64,000 nt of DNA from the NCBI GenBank assembly GCA_963705525.1, contig CAVPJW010000004.1, positions 744,001 through 808,000 on the forward strand, read 5' to 3'. The notes under the pieces were generated by a model. That model did not search any database, was not told the origin of the DNA, and saw nothing but the letters and a program-made list of their open reading frames with translations. The position numbers and the translations under genes were made by a program. Shown one piece after another: positions 1 through 6,994 of this stretch (the first letter of the stretch is position 1; each line of letters begins with the position of its first letter). The stretch comes from CAVPJW01 sp963705525 (GTDB lineage: Bacteria; Acidobacteriota; Vicinamibacteria; Vicinamibacterales; CAVPJW01).

Positions 1-530
1 CCGCTCCAGCCCTCGATCCGATCGGAAAGACGAGACCCTGGACGAGACTGGCCGCTCTTCTCGCGACTCTTGTTGTGATCGCGGCGGTTGCGGTGTGGGC
101 CGCGCTGACGCTCGCGGGCACCACGGGGCGTGACGTCCCGAAGCTCGCTGTCGTGCCATTCGACAACGAAACGGCCTGGCCTGAGGGCGACGGGGTCGCG
201 GGACGCCTCACCGATGCCGTCGTGGCGCGGCTCGCGGCCGATCCCGACCGGCTTGGGGTCATCGGCAACGCCGCGATCCTGCGCCAGCCCCGAGCCACCC
301 GCGATCTGAAGCTGATTGCACGGACGCTCGATGTGCAATACGCGGTGCTGGGACAGGTGCAGCAGAACGGCAACGGCCTCCGCGTCATCACCCACCTGAT
401 CCGAACGAGCGACCAGACGCACCTCTGGGCATGGCGTTTCGAGTCTGGTCGCGAGGACGTGAGCGAGCTCGAAACGCGGCTCGTCGAAACCGTCGCCAGC
501 GCGGTCTTCGACCGGTTGGGTGTGAAGTAA
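1..530 (+). CDS. TolB-like/FlgO-like domain protein, C-terminal part (5' end outside window)
   Basis: The reading frame is open from base 3 to a TAA at 528-530, so the gene starts before the window. It encodes a short polar stretch, one hydrophobic segment (about bases 42-115) and then a compact alpha/beta domain. That domain opens with LAVVPFDN and has a central AVLGQVQQNG strand, the pattern of the TolB N-terminal-like domain. The domain often follows a winged-helix or kinase module across one membrane segment in signalling proteins of Acidobacteriota. The missing N-terminus would decide which. The domain would lie outside the cytoplasm. Family assignment is by pattern only. Confidence 0.7.
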   Translation, partial: APALDPIGKTRPWTRLAALLATLVVIAAVAVWAALTLAGTTGRDVPKLAVVPFDNETAWPEGDGVAGRLTDAVVARLAADPDRLGVIGNAAILRQPRATRDLKLIARTLDVQYAVLGQVQQNGNGLRVITHLIRTSDQTHLWAWRFESGREDVSELETRLVETVASAVFDRLGVK

Positions 531-657
531 GGCTTGTCTTACCTTATCCTTACCTCTTCCTCATCGCCGGCCTGTTGTCCAGGAAGCGTCAAAGACGTAT
601 CACGTAGCGAGACACGTGGCGCGACGGATCGCCCGGCCCGCCCGCATGGAGGATTGC

Positions 658-1479
658 ATGACGCGAATACCCAGGAGGACGCTTCTTCTCTCCGGTTCAA
701 CTGTCCTGGCGGCGGCCCGGCTGAAGGCCGCCCTTGCCGACGATCGCCAGGGTGGAACGATGGCTCCCGCCGCGGCGGCGGGGAGCGTGGATCCCTCATT
801 CCCCAGCCAGCCGCCTGAACTGGTGCGCGAGATGGTCGCCGTATCGCACGGCAACTTGGCGCGCGTCAAAGAGCTCGTCGAACAGCATCCCACTCTCGCG
901 CGAGCGGCCTGGGACTGGGGCTTTGGCGATTGGGAGGATGCTCTCGGCGCGGCGTCGCACGTGGGGAATCGGCCGATCGCGGAGCTCCTCCTGGCGAACG
1001 GCGCACGCCCGACCATCTTCTCGGCCACCATGCTGGGCCAGCTCGACGTCGTGAAGGCCTTCATCGCCGCCTCACCCGGCGTGCAGCGGACCCACGGCCC
1101 TCACAACATCACGCTGCTCGCGCACGCGAGATTCGGCGGTCAGCAAGCCGCGGCGGTCAGGAGCTACCTCGAATCCCTGGGCGATGCGGATCCGCTGCCG
1201 AAGCTGGCGCCGATCACCGAGGCCGAAATCGCCGCGCTCCTGGGCACCTACTCGTTCGGGTCCGGCGCGAACGATCGGATCACGATCGATATCGACAAGG
1301 GGCAGCTCGGGTTCGCCCGTCAGAATGGCACACGGCGATTGCTCTTTCATCTGGGCGATCGACAATTCTTCCCGACGGGCGCCGAAGCGGTGCGTATCCG
1401 TTTTGGAATGGAGAACAATCGAGCCGTCATGCTGTCGATTCACGATCCGGACGTCGTGCTCACCGCCCAGCGCATGTAG
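658..1479 (+). CDS. Tat-exported ankyrin-repeat protein
   Basis: I start at the ATG at 658, because GGAGG (648-652) lies five bases upstream and the protein then opens with a twin-arginine signal (TRIPRRTLLL, then an Ala-rich h-region). An in-frame start at 616 would bury that signal. The 273-residue product has two or three degenerate ankyrin units (about residues 65-130; LGAASHVGNRPIAELLLANG is one). A beta-rich C-terminal domain follows, resembling those fused to exported ankyrin proteins of this phylum. It is probably a periplasmic protein-binding protein. The ligand is unknown. Confidence 0.7.
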   Translation: MTRIPRRTLLLSGSTVLAAARLKAALADDRQGGTMAPAAAAGSVDPSFPSQPPELVREMVAVSHGNLARVKELVEQHPTLARAAWDWGFGDWEDALGAASHVGNRPIAELLLANGARPTIFSATMLGQLDVVKAFIAASPGVQRTHGPHNITLLAHARFGGQQAAAVRSYLESLGDADPLPKLAPITEAEIAALLGTYSFGSGANDRITIDIDKGQLGFARQNGTRRLLFHLGDRQFFPTGAEAVRIRFGMENNRAVMLSIHDPDVVLTAQRM

Positions 1480-1565
1480 CGATTTCGATCGAGCTCCTCG
1501 CGGAGACGGGTCGCGCGAAGACTGGAAACAATGTACAGTGAGCGCGACCTTCTCTTGCGAGGCTT

Positions 1566-2102
1566 ATGCAGTCCATCGATCAGTTCCTCGAGCACTTTCA
1601 GCTGCAGCACCACGCGACCTGTCAGCTTGTCGCGGCGATCCCCGAAAAGCACTTTACGTGGCGCCCCGCTCCGTCTCACTTCTCGCTCGGAGAAACTCTC
1701 GTCCACATGATTCAGTCGGAGATCTTCTGGCGCCGTCTCATTCTGTTGAGCGTTAAAGGCGAGGGATACGATCCGTTCAAGCTGACCGGGTCAGGAGAGA
1801 CGCGGATGCGGACGTTCCGCCCGGCGAACCTCGAAGACGCCCGCACGACGAAATTTGGATCGACGTTCGCGGAGTGCCTGGAAAGCTGGCGGAAGATTCA
1901 CGCCAAGACATGTGACGAGTTCAAGGTGATCCCGCCAGAGGCTCTTCAGACCGTCACGGTGGAGCATCCGCTCCTGGCGCACCGAGGAATGCTCTGGAGC
2001 TTCCTACTCCTCATGATCGAACACGAGGTGCACCATCGCGGGCAGCTGTCTGGCTACATGAAGCTGCTCGAAGTAGACCAGCCGGCGTCGATCACGGGAT
2101 GA
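1566..2102 (+). CDS. DinB-family (four-helix) metal-dependent protein
   Basis: This 178-residue protein has the DinB/YfiT layout of four amphipathic helices. The three metal-ligand histidines appear to be in LVHMIQ near residue 45 and in EHEVHHRGQL near residue 155. DinB-like proteins include thiol transferases that use bacillithiol or mycothiol, and DNA-damage-inducible proteins. The substrate cannot be read from sequence. It has no signal peptide, so it is cytosolic. It ends 16 bases from the convergent metallopeptidase gene. Confidence 0.85.
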   Translation: MQSIDQFLEHFQLQHHATCQLVAAIPEKHFTWRPAPSHFSLGETLVHMIQSEIFWRRLILLSVKGEGYDPFKLTGSGETRMRTFRPANLEDARTTKFGSTFAECLESWRKIHAKTCDEFKVIPPEALQTVTVEHPLLAHRGMLWSFLLLMIEHEVHHRGQLSGYMKLLEVDQPASITG

Positions 2103-2118
2103 GGCAGGAGCGTCCCAG

Positions 2119-2976
2119 TTACGTCCCGCCAAAGGTATCGCACGCCTGAATCTGGCCCGACTCGAGGCCGCGCCGGAACCACTGGACTCGCTGCTCCGAG
2201 GATCCGTGGGTGAATGCTTCGGGATGCACGTAGCCGGTGCTCATCCTCTGAATCCGATCGTCGCCGATCGACGCGGCCGCGTTCAGCCCTTCTTCGACGT
2301 CGCCCTGTTCGAGAATCGACCGCTCGGCGGTTGAATGGCCCCAGATGCCCGCGAAACAATCGGCCTGAAGCTCCAGGCGCACTGACAGCTGGTTTGCGCT
2401 GTCGGGGCGGCGCTGCTGCATCTGTCGGACGCGCGGCTCGATGCCGAGCAGCGTCTGGACGTGGTGGCCAATCTCGTGCGCGAGCACGTACGCCTGGGCG
2501 AAGTCGCCCGCTGCCTCGAAACGCTCGCGCAACTCGTCGTAGAAGCCAAGATCGATGTAGACCTTGCGGTCGCCGGGACAGTAGAAGGGCCCCGACGCCG
2601 ACTCGGCAAACCCGCAGGCGGACTGGATCGCGTCGCGAAAGAGCACGAGTCTCGTTCTTTCGTACTTATCGGGAATCAGCTGCTGCCATGTGCGCTGCGC
2701 GTCGTCGAGCACGAAGGACACGAACTGGACGCGGCGATCTTCTTCGGGTGACGATGCCGCGGGCGGGCCCGAGGAAGGGCTGGCGCCGGTATCGATACCC
2801 TGCTCGAGGGCCGGACCAAGAAGTGACAAGAAGTTGGTGCCGGTCGCCCAACTGACGACCAGAAGAAGCAGTAATCCGCCGATGCCGATCGCTCCACCTC
2901 GCCGTACGCCACGGCCACCCGACTCGCCCCGGCGATCCTCGAGGTCCTCGCTTTGTCCTCCTGGCGTCCAGCGCAT
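2119..2976 (-). CDS. ypfJ: YpfJ-type neutral zinc metallopeptidase
   Basis: This 285-residue protein has a polar N-terminus opening RWTPGG, one membrane anchor (about residues 29-50) and a peptidase domain with HExxH in LAHEIGHHVQ. A downstream ELQADCFAG segment supplies the third zinc-ligand region. All of this is typical of the YpfJ/predicted zinc-protease family (PF04228), at normal length. A GGAGGG sits just upstream of the ATG. The catalytic domain should face the periplasm. It is divergent from mprF with about 125 bases between them, which could hold promoters for both. Confidence 0.93.
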   Translation of the reverse strand: MRWTPGGQSEDLEDRRGESGGRGVRRGGAIGIGGLLLLLVVSWATGTNFLSLLGPALEQGIDTGASPSSGPPAASSPEEDRRVQFVSFVLDDAQRTWQQLIPDKYERTRLVLFRDAIQSACGFAESASGPFYCPGDRKVYIDLGFYDELRERFEAAGDFAQAYVLAHEIGHHVQTLLGIEPRVRQMQQRRPDSANQLSVRLELQADCFAGIWGHSTAERSILEQGDVEEGLNAAASIGDDRIQRMSTGYVHPEAFTHGSSEQRVQWFRRGLESGQIQACDTFGGT

Positions 2977-3101
2977 ATGGCCCTCCGTCGTTCCCGGCTG
3001 AATCGATCGGCACGAATCCGGACAGGATCACGAATCGCCTCCCGGCCACGTGTGGGCAGTAGTATAGAACGCAGATAGCGGCGGCACCCGCACGATTCGT
3101 C

Positions 3102-5669
3102 ATGCAAGGCCTCTGGCGGCGTCTTTCGCCTCTCGTCGGCGCACTCATCCTCCTCGCCACGCTCTGGGTCCTCCGAAACGAACTGCAAACACTGACGTTC
3201 CGGCAGCTCTCGGAAGCTTTGAGCGCCATTCCGATTTGGAACATCATCGCGGCCTTCGCGCTCACCGCCCTCAACTATGCGGTGCTCACCGGTTACGACC
3301 AGCTCGCCTTCAAGTACCTCGGCCGCGCGTTCCCGTGGTGGCAGATCGGCGTCGCATCGTTCGTGGGCTATGCCGTCGCCAACAACGTCGGCTTTGCCGT
3401 GCTCTCAGGCACATCCGTTCGCTATCGCTTCTATTCCCGATGGGGCCTCACCGCTCTCGAAGTCTCGCGCATCGTCGTCTTCTATTCAGGAACGTTCTGG
3501 CTGGGCCTGCTCACGCTCGGTGGTTGGAGCCTTCTCCTGAACCCGCCTGCAGGCCTGCAGTCCACGCCCTTCCACCAATTGGTTCTTCCGATTGGCATCG
3601 TCCTCCTCGCCGCGTCGCTCGGGTACGGCGCCGCCCCGTTCTTTGGCAAGCAAGCACTGCGAGTCGGCCGATTCGAAGTGCCCATTCCGTCAGGACGATT
3701 GGTGGCCGGGCAATTTGCGCTGTCGATTCTCGACTGGGGACTCGCCGTTGCGGTGTTATGGGTGCTCCTGCCCGCCCCGCGAGTTGCGTTCTCGCAGATG
3801 GCCAGTGCGTTCATTGCGGCGCAGCTCCTCGGCCTCGTCAGCCATGTCCCGGGCGGCCTCGGCGTCTTCGAATCGCTGATGCTCATCCTCCTGAAACCGT
3901 CGGTTCCGGCCACAGAGCTGATTCCGGCGCTGGTGGCGTTCCGAGCCATCTACTACCTCCTGCCGCTGGCCCTGGCGCTGCTCGTACTGCTCGTCGACGA
4001 GTCGTATCAACGGCGGCACCAAGTACTCAGGTGGGGCAACGCGTTCGGCACTCTTGCGGTCTCCATTGCGCCCAAGCTCTTCGCGGTCTTCACTTTTCTC
4101 GCGGGCGCGGTGTTGCTCTTCTCCGGAGCCACGCCCGCCGCCAGGGGCCGGTTGACGCTGCTCGAACGAACGCTGCCCTTGCCGATCGTGGAAGCCTCTC
4201 ACTTTCTGGGAAGTCTCGTGGGTCTTGGTCTCCTGTTCGTCTCGCGCGGCCTCGCGCGGCGCATCGATGCGGCGTGGCTGCTGGCCACCACTGGGCTCGC
4301 CATCGGGATCGTCGTCTCGCTGCTCAAAGGTGCCGACTACGAAGAGGCGGTGATCCTGGCCGGCCTGCTCCTGGTGCTGCTGCCGGCCCGCAACGAATTC
4401 GACCGAAAGGCGAGGATGTTCGATCTCTCGTCGCCTGCCTGGTTCGGCGCCGTCGCGGCGGTCGTCGCGGCGTCAGTCTTCCTGGGTGAATTCGCGTTCA
4501 GGCACGTGCAGTACTCGAACGAACTCTGGTGGCGTTTCGAGTTCGATCAGGAAGCGCCGCGGTTTCTGCGCGCCACTGTCGGCGTCACGGTCGGCCTGCT
4601 CGCCGTCGGCCTCCGCCTTCTTTTGAAGCCCGCCCCGCCGGATGTGCCGCTGCCTTCGGCGGACGATGTCAAGGCGCTTGCGCCTGTCATCAACGCCCAG
4701 CGCAAGACGGCCGCGTATCTCGCATATCTCTGCGACAAGGCAATCCTCTGGAATGCAGAGAAGACAGCCTTCCTGATGTATGCCGTTCAGGGAAACACGT
4801 GGGTCGCTCTGCACGATCCGGTCGGACCAGCACCAGCCGGGCGGCCGCTCATTCGTCAGTTTCTCGAGTACGCCGACGATGCCGGCGGCGTGCCGGTGTT
4901 TTATGAGGTCGGCAAGGACTGGCTGCATCACTATGCCGACTATGGCCTGACGTTCGTGAAGCTCGGCGAGGAGGCGCATGTGCCACTCGCGGACTTTTCG
5001 CTCGAAGGCGGGGCGCGCAAAGGACTTCGTGCAGCTTACCGACGCGTGGAACGAGAAGGCGTGCGATTCCGGGTCGTGCTTCCCGATGACGTGCCCGCGC
5101 TCCTGCCTGTGCTTCGCGAGGTGTCTGATGAATGGCTCGCGTCGAAAGCGATGGCCGAAAAAGGATTTTCTTTAGGGTTCTTCGATGCCGATTACCTTGT
5201 CCGCTTTCCGGTTGCGCTGCTCGAGCGCGAGGGCCGCGTGGAAGCCTTCGCCAATATCTGGCCCGGGCCCGACCTCGAGGAGTTGTCTGTCGATTTGATG
5301 CGCCATCGCTCGGCGGCTCCGCCCGGCGCGATGGAGGGCCTCTTCGTGCACGTCATGCTGTGGGGGAAGACCCAGGGATATCGATGGTTCAACCTGGGGA
5401 TGGCGCCGCTCTCAGGACTCGAGGCCTCCGACCTTGCTCCGCTCTGGATGAAGATCGGTCGCTACCTCTTCGAACACGGCGAGGCGTTCTACAACTTTCA
5501 GGGACTCCGTGCCTACAAGGAGAAGTTCGACCCCGTCTGGGAACCCCGATACCTGGCGTATCCGGGTGGATTGTCTTTGCCCAGGATCCTCACCGACGTC
5601 TCTGCCCTGATCGCCGGCGGTTATCGCCGCATCTTCCTCAGAAACGCGGGACCGAAGCCGAAGCCTTGA
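3102..5669 (+). CDS. mprF: Bifunctional lysyl-phosphatidylglycerol flippase/synthetase MprF
   Basis: This 855-residue protein has the full two-part MprF architecture. The N-terminal half (to about residue 510) is a series of hydrophobic helices, the flippase domain. The C-terminal cytosolic part is a DUF2156 GNAT-fold aminoacyl-tRNA:phosphatidylglycerol transferase, with MYAVQGNTWVALHDPVG, WLASKAMAEKGFSLGFF and FYNFQGLRAYKEKFDP. The length matches the family (about 840-880). MprF moves lysine, or another amino acid, from tRNA to phosphatidylglycerol and flips the product outward, lowering surface negative charge and giving resistance to cationic peptides. The convergent neighbour is an AcvB/VirJ-like hydrolase, a family known to remove that lysine. 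Confidence 0.93.
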   Translation: MQGLWRRLSPLVGALILLATLWVLRNELQTLTFRQLSEALSAIPIWNIIAAFALTALNYAVLTGYDQLAFKYLGRAFPWWQIGVASFVGYAVANNVGFAVLSGTSVRYRFYSRWGLTALEVSRIVVFYSGTFWLGLLTLGGWSLLLNPPAGLQSTPFHQLVLPIGIVLLAASLGYGAAPFFGKQALRVGRFEVPIPSGRLVAGQFALSILDWGLAVAVLWVLLPAPRVAFSQMASAFIAAQLLGLVSHVPGGLGVFESLMLILLKPSVPATELIPALVAFRAIYYLLPLALALLVLLVDESYQRRHQVLRWGNAFGTLAVSIAPKLFAVFTFLAGAVLLFSGATPAARGRLTLLERTLPLPIVEASHFLGSLVGLGLLFVSRGLARRIDAAWLLATTGLAIGIVVSLLKGADYEEAVILAGLLLVLLPARNEFDRKARMFDLSSPAWFGAVAAVVAASVFLGEFAFRHVQYSNELWWRFEFDQEAPRFLRATVGVTVGLLAVGLRLLLKPAPPDVPLPSADDVKALAPVINAQRKTAAYLAYLCDKAILWNAEKTAFLMYAVQGNTWVALHDPVGPAPAGRPLIRQFLEYADDAGGVPVFYEVGKDWLHHYADYGLTFVKLGEEAHVPLADFSLEGGARKGLRAAYRRVEREGVRFRVVLPDDVPALLPVLREVSDEWLASKAMAEKGFSLGFFDADYLVRFPVALLEREGRVEAFANIWPGPDLEELSVDLMRHRSAAPPGAMEGLFVHVMLWGKTQGYRWFNLGMAPLSGLEASDLAPLWMKIGRYLFEHGEAFYNFQGLRAYKEKFDPVWEPRYLAYPGGLSLPRILTDVSALIAGGYRRIFLRNAGPKPKP

Positions 5670-5696
5670 ATTCGGCGGCCATAGGCGAAGCCGAAT
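5670..5696. terminator. Possible bidirectional hairpin between mprF and the VirJ-like gene
   Basis: ATTCGGC (5670-5676) pairs with GCCGAAT (5690-5696) around a 13-base loop, directly after the mprF stop. It sits in the convergent gap. It has no T-tract on either strand, so it is a weak candidate. Confidence 0.35.
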
Positions 5697-6389
5697 CAGG
5701 CGCCGACGATGGTCGGCCGCCTCGATGATCCACAGGCGACTGGGTTGACGTGCGCGGGTCATCACGCGTTCGACTTCAGCCAGCGGAACGAACTCGTCGT
5801 GCGTCGAATGAAGGGCGGCCAGCGGCAGCGGCGCCACACGGTCCACGATTGATCGAGAGCTGAACTCGGGCTCGTTCGGTGTCTTTCTCGTGAGGTAGAT
5901 CACTACATCGCGCCAGTGCCAGGCAAGCTCGTTGAGGTCGGGGAGGCCGAGGCCGATGACCCCCGCGATCGCGGTTTTCATTTCTCCGCCCGTTGCGGCG
6001 AGCACAGAGAGTCCGGCCCCTTCGGAAACGCCGATCAGAACGGGTTTCTCGGCAGATCCTCGCGCGGCGAAGTTCACGATCGCGCGGTAATCGCCCGGTA
6101 CATTCTTTTCGTTCAACGTGCCATCGGCCGTCGTAAAGCTCGAGAGATACGCGCGCGAGTTGAACCCCACGACGAAGAACCCGCGCGACGACAGGAACTC
6201 GGACACGTGTGGCGACAGGTGGATCCATCCACCGTCACCGCTCGATACGATAATGGGAATTCCTCCTCGCTGGCCGTAGATCTCGAGGGTGTGCGCCTTG
6301 CCGCGTAGGTCGAGCGTCTCGGTTGAATGAATGAAGCCGGACCAGAGCGGCATGGCCGCCAAGGCTAAGCTCATCCAATGGTGTGTCAT
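5696..6389 (-). CDS. VirJ/AcvB-like serine hydrolase (possible lysyl-PG hydrolase); 3' end uncertain
   Basis: The protein has a signal peptide and an alpha/beta-hydrolase-like VirJ domain. Likely catalytic elements are the serine in GVSEGAG, the aspartate in HSTHDEFVPL and the histidine in EAADHR. The GDGGW motif near residue 50 is typical of VirJ. Agrobacterium AcvB hydrolyses lysyl-phosphatidylglycerol and is encoded next to the MprF homologue LpiA, so the mprF neighbour here fits. As read, the frame runs on to 5412, antisense inside mprF, and that tail is low-complexity and unlike the family. A one-base shift after DHR gives a stop at 5696-5698, 27 bases from mprF, which I prefer. Confidence 0.6.
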
Positions 6390-6409
6390 ACTTCCCAGTC
6401 GCCCAGGAA

Positions 6410-6426
6410 TGTCCGTCAGTCGGACA
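6410..6426. promoter_or_regulatory. Dyad TGTCCG-N5-CGGACA, candidate operator
   Basis: A perfect 6+6 inverted repeat with a five-base centre lies 21-37 bases upstream of the minus-strand VirJ-like start, between it and the divergent zinc-ribbon gene. The geometry suits a dimeric regulator. No regulator can be named. Confidence 0.3.
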
Positions 6427-6508
6427 CGACGCGGCGTCTACACTTCAGCTTGTGTGCAACCTCGGGTCATCGCCAGGCAAACTTTCTTCGATCGATGAGC
6501 ATCGTCTG

Positions 6509-6537
6509 TTGACCTGCCCTGTCTTCGCCATTAGGCT
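6509..6537 (+). promoter_or_regulatory. Sigma-70-type promoter for the zinc-ribbon gene
   Basis: TTGACC (6509-6514) and TAGGCT (6532-6537) are separated by exactly 17 bases, about 22 bases before the proposed start at 6559. An AAGGTG ribosome-binding site lies at 6545-6550. Confidence 0.4.
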
Positions 6538-6558
6538 TCTTGAGCAAGGTGAAAAGTC

Positions 6559-6786
6559 GTGCAGCAATGTCCCTCCTGCGGTTCTCGTTCGGCCATGAGG
6601 TCGCATACGCGCGGTCTGGAAAAGGCCTGGAAATACCTCACGAAGAAGCGCCCATACCGTTGTCAGTCGTGCGGTTGGCGCGGATGGCGGCGTCCCGACG
6701 GACGCAGAATCGAGCCTCTTCAGACCGTGCAACCAAACGTGAGCGTGCAAGTCAAGACGGACCGCCGGCGAGCGAGTCAAAACTGA
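6559..6786 (+). CDS. Two-CxxC zinc-ribbon mini-protein
   Basis: This 75-residue protein starts at GTG, eight bases after AAGGTG. It opens MQQCPSCGS, and a second pair, CQSCGWRGW, follows about 30 residues later with basic residues between (KKRPYR). The two CxxC pairs make a zinc ribbon. It has no other domain and a basic, disordered tail. Short proteins of this kind are common in the phylum but have no assigned function. Nucleic-acid or protein binding is a reasonable guess. Overlapping frames on both strands lack the cysteine pattern. Confidence 0.6.
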   Translation: MQQCPSCGSRSAMRSHTRGLEKAWKYLTKKRPYRCQSCGWRGWRRPDGRRIEPLQTVQPNVSVQVKTDRRRASQN

Positions 6787-6935
6787 CGCCGCGGCAACGC
6801 GCGGCGCCACGCCAGACGCCGAAACCTGACGAGCCCATCCCAATTCACCCGGCTCCTCAGTAATCTATCAATTCATCGCGCTCTTCCGACAGAAAGCTGC
6901 CAGGTCCGCTCCCAGAGACACCCTACGCACAGCAT

Positions 6936-6960
6936 GCCCGGATCCACCGCTTGTCCGGGC
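6936..6960. other. GC-rich hairpin upstream of the glycosyltransferase gene
   Basis: GCCCGGA (6936-6942) pairs with TCCGGGC (6954-6960) across an 11-base loop, 35 bases before the start at 6995. No T-tract follows. It may be a leader structure or a leftover terminator. Otherwise the gap 6787-6994 shows nothing clear. Confidence 0.25.
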
Positions 6961-6994
6961 GAGGTGGGATACCATTTCGCCGAACCGACACACC

